DNA of 64,000 bases from Thelonectria olida (taxonomy: Eukaryota; Ascomycota; Sordariomycetes; Hypocreales; Nectriaceae): positions 1 to 64,000 of the forward strand of contig JAGPYM010000059.1 in assembly GCA_020736575.1 (NCBI GenBank), given 5' to 3'. The position numbers were made by a program, and so were the translations under genes. The notes beneath the pieces were generated by a model that was not told the origin of the DNA, did not search any database, and saw nothing but the letters and a program-made list of their open reading frames with translations. Of the stretch, positions 51,858 through 62,793 are shown piece by piece (position 1 is the first letter of the stretch; every line of letters starts with the position of its first letter).

Positions 51858-54104
51858 TTACCGACAGGTACAAACCACTCTGTGGTTTCTATATTCCGTT
51901 AGCTGCTCTGCTATCTTCCGCTTTGATGAACCCAGGGAAATATTATCAAGGCACTGGGAGTCAACAACTGTCCCCAACTTCTCCTGTTGCCGGTTGCTTT
52001 GCCTGCCTGCACAAATATCTACGACAGAAACTGCGTCGTCGCTGGGAGAGCTAGTCCTCGATCTGTCAAATAGGTGCTCGCAGCCTCGCAGTCTCCCAAG
52101 CCAACTTTTCTCTTCCTGTTCTCCGTCATCCGGTATCTCTAGGCATCTTTGGGCCATCTCCTGCAGCTCCTCAAAGCTGATTGTATCCCTGAACGAGCGA
52201 TCCTCATGAACTTTCAACACTCGTGGAAATCGCAGAGTAAAGTACCCAACATTCGCGGGCTTGTCGAAGCCAGCACCGACCACTTCTACTATAAACGGAT
52301 GTTTGAATAGCTCCACTGGCTGCAGTCTCCGTGCGAGCTCGCACAAGACATCAAACTCGGGGATAGACTTCGCGAATGGTGCTCGTGTGAAATATCCATG
52401 GCGGTTGAGGTACGTGATGTTCTCTTTCGAGATGCCATGTCTATCGATCGTATCAATTATGCGAAATGTCGGCTTGGTATTAAAGCAGCAGACCTCATCC
52501 TTATTTTCGACGCACCCAATATAGAATGATGTCCACCACAGGCTACCAATCCCGAGCTCATTCCCATCTCTCGCGTCGCGGCGTCCCCCAACAATGGCGA
52601 AGTCTGCGGTGTCACCAAGGCCTGGAATGTAATCTTTCTTGAGCTTGATGAATGGCCTGCTTCCGTTGAATGAGAAGTAGGGGTCGTCGCAACCTTTGAG
52701 CACAAATCCTTCTCACCGTTGTTTGATGGCTCGAGTGAACGTCTCACTGAGCCGTTCCGCCGCGTCGAACGACGAGAATTCAATTACTTCGCGGGACCCG
52801 ATGTCGGTCCGGCCCGGAATGCGGCGGACAAGAGATTGAAGCAGTCGTCGCCGTTCATCACGAGTCTCTAAGCCGCAGACAATGTCGTCTAATAATAGAA
52901 TATCGTAGAACATGATCATGAGATGCTCGCTCGATTCGACGGGCGAATCTCGAGCAGCTCTAAGAAACCGTCCCGATCGTTTCACATGTCTGCGGATTTT
53001 GTGGAAAGGCTCGATTCTCCCGTTGTCGTCGTTCCATACCAGCAGCTCGCCCTCCAGGATGCACCGCTTCTTGATCTTGCAGCCTGCTGTGTCAAGCTCA
53101 AGGCTGTCCCGGAGTGCCCGATGAATTCCTATGCGGTCGCTGGTTGAATCTCTCCCACTCTTGGAGAAAATCTTGATGCCGGCTCCAGGTTTGTTCAGGT
53201 CGATATGGATTTGACAGTATTCTCCGTCGTACTTCCTCTCCACGCTCATCCGTCTCGGCCCAGCCAATTGGCAGCAATGCCTGATGCTCCTTGCTTTTTC
53301 ATAGGTCGTGCGCGCAGTCATTATCCCAACCTGCGGCTCTAGCTCCTTACTGGCAACTTCCTTCAGCTCATCGTAAGTATCCACGGCTGGCTGGATGGGC
53401 ATATGCCGGATATTCGGGCTGTCTAGGAGCCCCACAGCAGCTGGGATTGAATTTTGAAAGCGAAGGAGGTCAGGCAGGAGAAAATGGAATCTGCTTATTA
53501 CTAGAGTCTCTGGAACGCGGCCCGGGCGGTAATTCTTTGATATCATGCGAATCATCCATTTGGCCTCGGAGCTCTGTAGGACTCGGAATACTTTCCGAAG
53601 TAAGTCATCTGCACGGCTTAATCGGCCATGCTTTGTTGTAACTCTTTCCCGTAGGCTAGCGGACGAGAACGATGATAAGGCTGCAACCTGATCGAGGACA
53701 TCGTCGATTTCTTCTAGAGTTACCTCTGGGTCGGCACTAGACTCGCAGTCTGTTATAGCCATCACGCGCTCGACAGAGGACGCAAAGTCTAAACCGCCAC
53801 TGGTTTTCCATCTCTGAAGATCCTTCATTCGGGATGATCCAAGACACTGTGCGCGTTGTATAACCCCTTCCAGTTGTCGTTCTTGCAGACCAAAGATCCG
53901 GTCTGGTCTGCGTTCGGGAAAGAGACACGACAAGAATGCAACGGCTTCTGGGCCTCGCCGTGGAATGATTGCATTATGTTTCTTGAACCAGGCAAGAATG
54001 GTAAGCTGGTCAAGTTCCTGGATCCTGTCGATACTCGATGACCTCCTGGCGTTTCTCTCGAGTCTCTCGAGGAGATCGCAAAGCAGTCTGAAGGGAAACG
54101 GCAT
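51858..54104 (-). pseudogene. ATP-dependent DNA ligase (ligase IV-like) with one in-frame TGA
   Basis: One frame of about 748 codons runs from ATG 54104 to 51858, broken only by TGA at 52713-52715. Order: an N-terminal DNA-binding domain (about residues 1-240); adenylation motif I E-R-K-Y-D-G-E-Y with the nucleophilic Lys; C-I-L-E-G-E-L-L-V-W (motif III region); and F-Y-D-I-L-L-L-D-D. The stop follows K-Q-R and sits directly before E-G-F-V-L-K-G (motif IV), where family members have Trp (TGG). The OB-fold half then continues with F-I-K-L-K-K-D-Y (motif V) to V-G-Y-F-T-L-R-F-P-R. It resembles the fungal ligase IV/ligase-like group without a clear BRCT tail. A single substitution separates it from an open gene; it may be a recent null allele or a sequencing error. 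Confidence 0.8.
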
Positions 54105-54729
54105 GTGGAAAACGATGGTGATGAGAAGAGTGAAGGTGAAGATGTAAGCACCAAATTGTCACAGCGTGCACTAATATGGAGGGCAGTAGGGAGCTTTACT
54201 GATATCTGGCTTTCATTTAGGAGTTGGTCAGCTACTTATATAGCTCGCCCCTCACCAAATTCTATGTCTCTGTGCAGCTTCAGATTTAGGACTCTGTAAG
54301 CCGAGACGCCGCGCTTTCTGCAATTGGATCTATGTCCAAGCAGCATACTTTTGGATTCGTCATGCCTCCCGGGGCTTCTGTTGTCCGCTGAAACCAACTG
54401 GGGCCCTCTCACTGACATAGACTCCCTCCGAATGCCTCATTGCTTCCTTCAGCATGGAAGGGATGCATGAAGCCTGAGCTCATACGTCACGAATAGGCGA
54501 GGCAGACTTCGGAGAAGCCGATGCAGGGGGACGGGAGAGCTGCGGTGCGTGATAATGAGAGAAAGGCGTGACTGACCAGGCTGAAGGCATCAACTTGGAC
54601 CGAGACCGCGTAGCTGGTCAGTTCTGCCGCCTGACAGCAAGGACATGCATAGTTTCTCAAGTCTCTAAACCTGATCCTAGTTCCTGTTGGATTCAGTCTC
54701 AGTCTCCAAGATCTCGAACGGCTTCTCCA
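54105..54729. other. Divergent promoter region between ligase and CBM21 genes
   Basis: Both flanking genes read outward from here. No clear control site was recognised. The reading frame of the CBM21 gene is open leftward to about 54568 but from a non-ATG codon. Confidence 0.5.
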
Positions 54730-55719
54730 ATGGTGACTCCGGAACTGCGCCGTGAAGTCCCATACACTCCTCTATTGAAACCATCTCCACGTTCTCCGCC
54801 ATCTGAGACAGCCTATTTGGATGTACTATGGCCTTTGCAAACGAAACCCCGACAATCTGACAACCAATTTACTAAGAAACTCCCCCAGGCACTAAGGGAA
54901 TCTGGGACCCATGAATCATTCGTGACGCTGCCCCCCTCAGATATCGTGGCAGGTCTGAGAGCATCCTGTAATGCCCCTCATAAATCCGATAATGCAGTCC
55001 TTACCGAAGACGAAGACGAAATAGAGGGCTGGCGACAAAGCAAACAGCGGGTAATTCGCAAAATGTCTGGCGAGTTGGTCCGGCCCATACTACGCCCGCC
55101 GTCTCGTCGGTGCCCTGCGAGCATGCCAACCAGTCCCACCGCCACAAAGTCGGTTCACTTCCACAGCCACTTGGAAGAGACTCTCAATTTTTATCGACTA
55201 GATTGTCCCCTTTCTATCGGCGCTGGGTCACAATCCGGTCAGGTCTATAAGAGCAGCAGGGAACGTCCCATGTCCCGACAAGATGCAGCGAGTCAATGGG
55301 AGATGGTTACGCCCAACTTCCCGCGACAGAGCGGATCACGCGAGTCCCAATTTGTGTATATCAAGAAGTTGAGGTTATTAGATGACCAAAATCCCATGCA
55401 AGGCTTGGTGGCTGTTCGGAATGTGGCACTTCAAAAGTCGGTTACCTGTCGCTTCATGTTTGACAACTGGAAGACTACCTCGGACGTCGCTGCAGCATAC
55501 AGTGATGGAAACGCCTCAGAAGAGGCACCTTCGGGGTATGACTTTTTCGTCTTCACTATTGAACTCTCCGATATTATCAACCTCAAATCTAAAATTGCCT
55601 ACTTACGCGTCTGCTACACGGTTAATGGCCAAATGTATTGGGATAATAACTCTGGCCATAACTTTCAGGTCTGTTTCTTCAAGAAGACTTCGCCGCGGGA
55701 TGGCAATGTCCTGGCTTAG
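54730..55719 (+). CDS. CBM21-domain PP1 regulatory (glycogen-targeting) subunit
   Basis: Started at the first in-frame ATG (54730, M-V-T-P-E-L-R) the product is 329 residues. A 5' exon cannot be excluded because the frame is open further upstream. An RVxF-type PP1 docking motif, K-S-V-H-F, lies at about residue 140. The CBM21 domain follows at about 225-320: V-A-V-R-N-V-A-L-Q-K-S-V-T-C-R, then F-D-N-W-K-T-T, and C-Y-T-V-N-G-Q-M-Y-W-D-N-N-S-G-H-N-F-Q-V. These proteins bring type-1 phosphatase to glycogen and activate glycogen synthase. Here one Phe/Tyr-type position reads H-N-F, close to the usual N-Y. No lesions are visible. Confidence 0.85.
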   Translation: MVTPELRREVPYTPLLKPSPRSPPSETAYLDVLWPLQTKPRQSDNQFTKKLPQALRESGTHESFVTLPPSDIVAGLRASCNAPHKSDNAVLTEDEDEIEGWRQSKQRVIRKMSGELVRPILRPPSRRCPASMPTSPTATKSVHFHSHLEETLNFYRLDCPLSIGAGSQSGQVYKSSRERPMSRQDAASQWEMVTPNFPRQSGSRESQFVYIKKLRLLDDQNPMQGLVAVRNVALQKSVTCRFMFDNWKTTSDVAAAYSDGNASEEAPSGYDFFVFTIELSDIINLKSKIAYLRVCYTVNGQMYWDNNSGHNFQVCFFKKTSPRDGNVLA

Positions 55720-56835
55720 GGTGTTCTATTGCTGTCATGTAATGGAGCCCCCAATAATGCCACGGTGGTGAAGCCTATGACTAGTCCCTTTCGAGGGTTG
55801 GACCTTAAAATGTTATAGCATTAGCACATCACTTAACGCAACAGTCCGTGCTGCTAAACCTAAAGCTTCTAGAAATGATAGCGCGGGGTTTATGAAGGCT
55901 ACGGTTAACAGTCTCAAGCTATCGTCTCGTTTATTTTCGCAAAAGTCGACAAAGTCTGGCATTAGTGCAGGCTGCTCCGAGATAAAGTTCACCATCTTAA
56001 TGTATAGTGGCTCTGACAGATACTGCTCCCAGCGTGTGCTAACAGCACACACAGTCCTTAGCGACATTGACATATACGACAACTTAAATGCAATACCCTT
56101 TCGCCCATAATGGGTCCCAGCTAAAGGGCGTTTGCCCATCCAATGATTTGCAGGCACGTGCCACCAAGGCCATACCTGAGCACAAGTAAGACTGTGATTC
56201 TGAAGTGACCGCTAGTATGCACATTTAAATCCGTTTGGCCGGACAACGTGCGATAGCTCGGCCGGCAAGTCCGGGGTGGTGGTGGTGAGGTTGTGGCATG
56301 AAACTAGCACGCCGTTTGTTAAGCGTGGTTCGATGTTAATAGACGCATCTACATGGGTCCATAGCGACGGCAATCGCCAGGTTACATGAAGGGGTTCCAG
56401 ACCTCAATTTCAGTTCGACGACAGGTTGAGTTCACATCTGAAATTGAGGACTCGTACGATTCTCATTTATGGTGTATGTCTCGTCATGGGTCATTTCCTT
56501 GGAATTATAGAGCTTTCCGCGGTAATGTATTTAGACAGGTGCTTCAGAACGGTCGAGAACAGGAGGAGCTAAACGCCTTCCCAGCTCCAACGTCACAAGC
56601 CCGGTTACTTAGGTTGATTATCGCAAGCTTTCGCTAGGTGTGGCGGCCGCAGATGGCCGTAGCGTGATGAAGGGGGATGTGTCTCCACCCCGACTTTTTT
56701 CGGCACCTTTAATCCATGCAACCGACACATTGCTTGCTAGTTAATTAGTTATGTCGAATATCAAGTTTTATTTTATTTTGTTTTACCTTTTTTTGCCCGC
56801 TGAGAACACGCACATACACATATCCAAAGACCAGC
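55720..56835. other. Intergenic; no gene recognised
   Basis: Contains an ORF on the minus strand (56139-55813, 108 codons from an ATG) and one on the plus strand (56386-56637), neither with recognised motifs. Confidence 0.45.
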
Positions 56836-57177
56836 ATGTGCTTCGCCAACCTGGGTATGCTCATCTGCCAGACATGCGGCCGGCGCGTGGGCGAGCGGCC
56901 TGTGGGGACGACACCGTGCTGGGCCATGTGCGGCAAGTTCGTCTCGAAGGTGTCAGGCGAGGTGGTTCAAAGCGAGTGTGGTATTTGCCGCGATGCGAGG
57001 GAGGAGAGAGCCGATCTGGCGCGGAGGCTATCCTGGGCGTCTAGGAAGTATAGAGAGAGGGAGGGAGGGAGGGACCCAGGCGGTGATTGCGACGCTGATG
57101 ATGATCATCATCATGCGGTTGGAAGTTTCCTAGGGACAAAGGGCAAGGAAGACAGAAGAGATGAAGGTAGATGGTGA
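56836..57177 (+). CDS. Small cysteine-rich protein, unrecognised
   Basis: A 113-residue ORF starts M-C-F-A-N-L-G-M-L-I-C-Q-T-C-G-R-R and continues with P-C-W-A-M-C-G-K-F and S-E-C-G-I-C-R-D. This gives four Cys pairs that could bind zinc. A charged, His/Asp-rich low-complexity tail follows, overlapping a GGGA repeat (57055-57072). The Cys pairs in the first half argue for coding; no family recognised. Confidence 0.45.
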   Translation: MCFANLGMLICQTCGRRVGERPVGTTPCWAMCGKFVSKVSGEVVQSECGICRDAREERADLARRLSWASRKYREREGGRDPGGDCDADDDHHHAVGSFLGTKGKEDRRDEGRW

Positions 57178-57265
57178 CAAGTTAGTGAGTTGTTTGTCCT
57201 CTTGGAGTTAGTCATGGCTGACGACGTCTACAACACGCAGACATCCTGGCTTCCTTCATTATTGC

Positions 57266-57671
57266 TTGAAAAACGGCCGCGCTCCTCGTAAACCTAGCAC
57301 CTCATTGCTGAGAGGCCGGCGAGGCTGCCAGGAGTTCCGAGAAAGAACGGGCTTTATGCAACAGCTGGAGCGTCCCTCGGACTCCCAAGCCTGGGTATCG
57401 GGGACGTCCGCCAGTGCTCAAGATATGTTCCAGTCTAAAGTGCTTTCTGAACAGCACTTACGGTCAGCGTTCTACAAACTATGTACGCGAGAAATGCGAG
57501 CCAACAAAAACACACGAATTTATCGGCAGCCTACGGGACCTTGACAAACTCGCGCGTGTTTACACACAGAACATCGACCGCCTGGAAGAAAAGGTCGGCC
57601 TCTTGACCAACATCAACAAGGGTTTAGGGACTGGGAATAAGAGGAAGCAAGACCAGGTCGAGTACACGTAA
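57266..57671 (+). pseudogene. Sirtuin (HST3/HST4-like) fragment, frameshifted
   Basis: Pieces in different plus-strand frames match a Sir2-type deacetylase. They are Q-E-F-R-E and, in the next frame, K-N-G-L-Y-A-T (substrate loop region); S-A-Q-D-M-F-Q-S-K-V-L-S-E-Q-H-L-R-S-A-F-Y-K-L-C-T; then P-T-K-T-H-E-F-I-G-S-L-R-D-L-D-K-L-A-R-V; and the signature Y-T-Q-N-I-D-R-L-E-E-K-V-G-L. Coding stops near 57660 (V-E-Y-T) and the next bases belong to a hAT transposon fragment. The catalytic His and the zinc Cys pairs are missing. Confidence 0.75.
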
Positions 57672-57684
57672 CCTTGCCTGGACC

Positions 57685-57885
57685 AGAGCCTTGAAAGGTG
57701 ATAACTGGAGGCTTTTGGCGGAAGTCAAGCATATCCTTGAGCCATTCTATCTGCAGACCATGAGAGCGCAAGGGTGGGGCAGTGAGGGAGGTCATGGACG
57801 CCTTTGGGAGGTGACGACGGGCATGGAATATTTGCTGGAACATTTGGAGGATTGGAAGCTATTCTATCACGCTACCTCGGACGAG
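57685..57885 (+). pseudogene. hAT transposase fragment
   Basis: L-K-G-D-N-W-R-L-L-A-E-V-K-H-I-L-E-P-F-Y followed by G-H-G-R-L-W-E-V-T-T-G-M-E-Y-L-L-E-H-L-E-D-W-K-L-F-Y. This is the region between the RNase-H core and dimerisation domain of hAT transposases (compare N-D-W-D-V-L-E-H-L and W-E-V-I-Q-G-F-E-F-L-L-E-V-L in the intact element). Only this segment is present, abutting the sirtuin fragment. Confidence 0.7.
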
Positions 57886-58442
57886 ACGGTGGAAAAGAGT
57901 GCCAACTCGCAGGTGAAACTGCCTCGAGGGCGACCAGACCGAAATCGCCAGCTCCCTGCTCGATTCAAGGACTGTGAGATAGACATGCAGCCGCGAAAGC
58001 TACAGGAGAGACCCTTTCCAGATCGTGACCGGGAGAATATGGTGGACGGTTCAGACCGACTCAGATTGTAGAACTCTTTTGCGGAAAGGCAATTACCTAG
58101 ACCATGTTGGTCAAGAATTCGGGTCGACTCAGTAGCTGCCAGGCCGGCAGCTCGATGTGCCAAGGCCAACTCGACTGCTTCAACCCTGCCAGGGATACGG
58201 GATCTATGGCAGGCGTAATGGAAGGGATTTTGAAGTGGCGGATGTGTATGATATGTCGAGGTGAAACCGACTATCCAGCTTTTTCGCTCTTCTACCCCTC
58301 CATGGCCGCTCCGGATAGTTTTGTAGGACACATAAAGGCTGTAGGGACACTCCTTCGCCTTGACTCAAACAATTCTGTCTCATCGCAGGTCCCATTCATT
58401 ACTATACCTAGAGGGAATTAGCACGGTCAGCAACCCGGCTAT
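57886..58442. other. Intergenic; no gene recognised
   Basis: 3' flank of the bHLH gene on the minus strand. ORFs on the plus strand have no recognised domain. Confidence 0.45.
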
Positions 58443-59491
58443 TTAATGATCAGAATCTACGGGCCCTTTTTCCATTCTTCTAAGTAGAGAATCCCTTTCC
58501 ATATTGAGCGTCTTATTCACCTGTTCCAGCATCTTGATGTATTGCGTAGCCATATCCAGCACCTCGCCTTTGCTGAGCTTTCTTTCTTCGTCGTCTTGAC
58601 AACCTTCAGGATTGGAGGATTGGTTGGCGTCGGCAGCGATCGCCTTGGTGCAACCATTCTGTACATGTTTGGGAAGCGCGTCCAGCAAATGTAAGAAATG
58701 CTGGTTTAGTCGCTCACGGTACTGCTTCTCGGATTGGTTGTGGCGGCTTCGAGCGCGGTGTTGTTGGGGCGTAGGTGCTGGGTCGTCCTGCTGCAATAAG
58801 GCCGAACCCGCGCCGGAATTTTTCTTATAACGCTGGTTCTTGGATTTCCGCGAAGCAGTTCGCAATTTGCGGATATGCCCCTCGTCTTTGCCAGCTTTCG
58901 ACCGACTCTTTGGTGTGTGGGTTGCCGTCCTCTTATGAGTTCCTTCCTGTGTTGTTTCCTCAATTCGAGGTCTCTCCTTGAACTGGAAATTTCCCGTACC
59001 GATACCCTTCGGGAATAACTTCGCCACCTTGGTAGTTGGCAGAGTCGGGTTGGCTTCCATTTCCAAAGACGATTGCATCAGTGAGGTCCCTAAATCTCCA
59101 TAATCGGGACTATTCTGGTAGTCATTAAACCTAGGCGAGTTCCCTCTTGCAGGTCAGTTTAGCTGTCTATGTAGAGTGAGCTAATATCATTTCAGGATAG
59201 CTTACAGAAATTCAGATCTACTTCGGAATGTAGAATGTATGGTGAGACCAAGTCTCGGCTACAAGATGATGCCGCTGTCCAAAAGTCATCGCCTGCCGAA
59301 GAAGCGGAGGGAGATTCGGACATGGGGAAGAGCATGGAAAATTGGTCGTGCCAGCCTCTAAAACTGCACGCGTCGGCGGAGAAATGCAGACAATCCAACG
59401 CCGCGTTGGCGTCGAAGAATGACTGAGGGCCAGACACTAGGCTTAGTCGTCCGATGTCACTAAGGGTGTGGTAACTCTCGGGTAAGGGCAT
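58443..59491 (-). CDS. bHLH transcription factor, two exons
   Basis: Exon 1 (59206-59491) begins M-P-L-P-E-S-Y-H-T-L. A GTAAGC donor and an acceptor ending AAGAG (intron 59144-59205) lead to exon 2 (58443-59143), 328 residues in all. A basic, Ser/Thr/Lys-rich middle precedes the C-terminal bHLH: R-A-R-S-R-H-N-Q-S-E-K-Q-Y-R-E-R-L-N (basic region with H/E/R contacts), helix 1 H-F-L-H-L-L-D-A-L-P, a long loop, and helix 2 L-S-K-G-E-V-L-D-M-A-T-Q-Y-I-K-M-L-E-Q. The layout is like fungal SREBP/PhoD-type E-box binders without transmembrane segments. The acceptor choice is the least certain point. It appears functional. Confidence 0.8.
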
Positions 59492-61111
59492 CTAAGGAAT
59501 TAATGAGCATCAACTCACACACGAACCAGTATCTGATTTACATGTTCTGTTTTATGGTCAGCCCCGCCAAGGTATGTGGCGATCATATGGTCGGCGGAAG
59601 CTAAGGCTTGAGAAGAAGGAGAAAAAAAAAGGATGATATTAGGCAAGGAGTTGATGCTTGATGCGACTTGACTCGGGGAATACGGCTGAGCAAGGATATA
59701 CAATACAATGATTACAGCGATGAGGCCATCCCTAAAGGATAAATAAAACTCATTCGACATGAACTTCTACCAGTCAAGCGGGGGACAGAAACATGGCACA
59801 CGTCACGGGGTTGACATAAATATCCGGACAGAATAGGTGCAATATTCCCAGAAGGGAGCATACTATTTTGTCCATGGTCAGTCACCACCATCTCTTGGTG
59901 TGCCATGATCCTTTGAGTGGAAACACATGTAGCTAAAAGGGTCCAGAACTTTGGCCACCGTTCGATCGGCGACTGGGGTCCCGGCCGGACATGACCGTTG
60001 AGGCAAGTCCGTTGACCAAGTTGGGAGACCAGCAAAGTTAAAAATAAAATCCAGAAACCAAAAGAAATTGACGATAAGAGGCTCAATACGCCGCGTTCTG
60101 TGGAGTCATGAGGCAGTCAAAGCAGCCAACCACACCCGCTGAGAAGCGAGCTGGTCTGGTGAATGTGGACCGACCTCCGAGGGTTTGTGTGGGGATTCGG
60201 GCAGAGGGCATACAAGCTGGCATGATGGTAACTACTCTTCAGTCGGTCTGGACCCTTCAGAATTGGGCACATGCTCATTAGTCAAACCTTATGTCGGCCC
60301 ACAGATGTGCAGTGGGTGGTAATACTGTCCCTAAGTTTGAATCCCCTGTCCCATACTGCCTAAGTTTGAATCCCCTGTCCCATACTGCCGTATTGCTTTA
60401 CCTAATTGGGAAGAGTGATGATGCTGCTTTCAACTTTTAACTCTGCCCCAGTAGAGGGGCTGTAACAGCGCTCAGTGGTTCGGGAGTAAGTTTTAAAGCG
60501 GCATGATATAACCAGAACAGATATCCATTTGGGGCTTAAATTCATCGCCGCCCACTGAGGTTGGGCAAGCGATAATGACGCGGCAGTGATGGTATCGGCT
60601 AGCACGGGACAGTAACTCCACCCCCTTCAATCCCGGAGTCCTGGGGCCCTTCGCTGTCGGCCGAGTATGATGCGAGACCCATGATGTGATGAGATTGTAG
60701 CACCACGGCCAATCCCGAAATTCGCTTCAAGGCTTACTCGGAAGCGCCCTGGTATACAAGCGTGGACGGTGGTAGGGTGCCTGTGTGCCCTGCAACTTCT
60801 TTCAGAGGGTGGCATCTGATTCGACAATTCACCGGAGGTCTGGACGTTTACAGCTTCACACCTCGTCCGCTGCTTATAATGTTATGCTGCAACGTGCTAT
60901 GTTGTCATTGAAGCTATTAGCCTATTTATTTGTGCAAAGTGCTCGGCATCATTGCAACTGCCGCGAAACAAGCTAAGGGATTAAATACTAGCCGAAGTCT
61001 AGATCTCATGGCTACATCAGTGTTGATTAGTCGCTCGTGGATCTGCGCGAGCTTTGGCCTTAAAAACACAAGCGATGAGATATGTTCATCTATTCCGTGT
61101 GACAGCCCAGA
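59492..61111. other. Intergenic with a perfect 29 bp tandem duplication
   Basis: No supported gene. A 29-mer beginning CTAAGTTTGAATCCCC occurs twice head to tail (60331-60359 and 60360-60388). The last part is the presumptive upstream region of the split bHLH gene. Confidence 0.55.
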
Positions 61112-61207
61112 ATGTGTCCAGCTCACACATCTTCTTGTTCAGGACAAGTCTGTCAAGACCCGGCGTCACCAATTGAACCCACTGCCAGCCCGGAAGAAAT
61201 CGAGGCT

Positions 61208-61222
61208 CGCGCTCTGCACAAT
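61208..61222. repeat. LINE target-site duplication, left copy
   Basis: CGCGCTCTGCACAAT, identical to 62779-62793. Encodes R-A-L-H-N of the interrupted bHLH. Confidence 0.92.
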
Positions 61223-62778
61223 ACAATACAATACAATTTATTACGCCCGGCGGCTTGTTTTGGCCGAAAGGGCACTGGTTACTAATGCATACGTACACTG
61301 CCTAATTTTCGTCCTCGTCTCCTCAAGCCCATGCTGTGCCACACACTGCCCAAATTGTGTCTGCATTTCTTCAAGCCCATACTGTACTTTATCTTGTATC
61401 GTCCGAATTGTAACCCGTCTCCTGAAGCCCATACTGCGTCTGTTCCTTGATTGTGCTTTCCTTTCTGCTCCGTTGCTCTCTGCGTTTTCCCGTGGTTTAG
61501 TAGCGTTGCCAGCGAACTAGCTTGAAGGCTATTCTTCAAGTGTTCAGTGTCCTATCTACGGCGGCTGAAGCGATGTCCGCTTTCATGACACGGGGTGTTT
61601 GGTATAGGGTGTGAGTGGGTTAGTAAGAATGACTAGGTGAAATTTTGCAATCTGCCTTCAATATTGTGTGTCGAGTCGACCTGTTGCTATTGCAAATCGT
61701 ATCGTTGCATGGACTGCTTGCATATTTGGTGCCCATTTCGCGTTATCTGTTGGTGACTTCCCTCCTAGGAAGAACGAGAGATTTCCTCTTAGTGTCTTGG
61801 TGCACTGCAGCATTTCGGTTCGGTGCGCCGTCCATGTTCTGCATCGGAAGAGAAAATGCTCGACTGTCTCTGCCGCTTGTCCACACGCGCATTGCTGCGA
61901 TGCTGCTACTCTGATCCGAGAGAGATACCCATTCAATCTGGCCATGCCGGTCCTGAGCTGTGCTAGCACGCTGGCTTCTCTTCGTGATAAGCCATCGTAT
62001 AGTAGTCGAGTGTGCTTGCCTGGGAGTGCAGCATCAACCTTCTTCGAAAACTTCCCGACATTGTCTGGTAGGTGTTTGTTAGTACGCTGACTCATTCGAG
62101 CCATGTTAAGGGTCGTCGATCGCAGTCTAGGGAACTTCAGGGCCGGGATGGCACCGTCTCGGGTTGCACCCCGCGCCTCTTCTTTAGCAATCTTCAGGAG
62201 CTTGTGTTCAGCACTGGTGGGCATCCATATGACAGCCACCACATTACCCTTGTCTTTCAATGTATCGATGGAGTCATATATGCACCTAACATACTCTTGA
62301 CCGGATTGCTGGCGAGGATTTCGGATCGTGAGCACAGCGGCCCTGTTGCTCGCCAACAGTGCCACACTTCGGTATTTGAGGTCGGGTAAGTGTCTCAATG
62401 CGTACGCTGCCGCTGCCAGTTCTCCGGAGAACGGGTTCTGTTCTGTTCTCATACCAAGTGTGAAGGAGAACCGCTCAAGCTTCGGCCCTCCTCGCACCGA
62501 TACAGGGACCTCGATGACCCCGCCGACTCCAACTACCCCGTTCCGCGCTGAGCTGCTCACTGCGACGCGCACTGCCCAGCCTAGATCTGCTTGTGTCGTC
62601 CCCGAGTTGTCTCCATCAACCACTATGGCTTGCGCTCGTTCTGCCCAGGGTGCTAATGTGAACGGATTGATCGTTTCTAGTTCCTCCACTGGAATCTCAT
62701 TAAGTGCCACTGCCACCTCGTAAAATGGCGAACGGTTATATCTTCTGAACTTTCGGATGCGAGATGTGACGTTGCGAA
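61223..62778 (-). mobile_element. 5'-truncated Tad-like LINE with intact RNase H region
   Basis: A 1556 bp copy on the minus strand flanked by a perfect 15 bp duplication CGCGCTCTGCACAAT (61208-61222 and 62779-62793). Its 3' end (reading minus) is CCGGGCGTAATAAAT followed by a short TGTAT-repeat tail, the same end as the truncated copies near 26670 and 45225. It lacks the reverse transcriptase, so it is dead on arrival, but its remaining ORF is open. This indicates a recent insertion. Confidence 0.93.
61658..62778 (-). CDS. LINE ORF2 C-terminal part: RNase H domain and Cys tail
   Basis: An open frame of about 370 codons inside the truncated LINE. It begins in the linker after RT (S-P-F-Y-E-V-A-V-A-L). 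It carries the RNase H fold (A-I-V-V-D-G-D-N-S-G as first Asp region, F-S-G-E-L-A-A-A-A-Y-A-L with the conserved Glu, V-A-L-L-A-S-N-R-A-A-V-L in place of the usual T-D-S-Q, and V-I-W-M-P). A Cys/His tail follows: C-A-C-G-Q-A-A-E-T-V-E-H-F-L-F-R-C. This identifies an I/Tad-type non-LTR element. At the third acidic position the motif reads A-S-N-R, so RNase H activity may be altered. Confidence 0.85.
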
Positions 62779-62793
62779 GCGCGCTCTGCACAA
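62779..62793. repeat. LINE target-site duplication, right copy
   Basis: CGCGCTCTGCACAAT, identical to 61208-61222. Confidence 0.92.

Noticed and set aside
51628..52209. 193-codon plus-strand ORF
   Set aside because: Antisense shadow of the DNA ligase C-terminal half.
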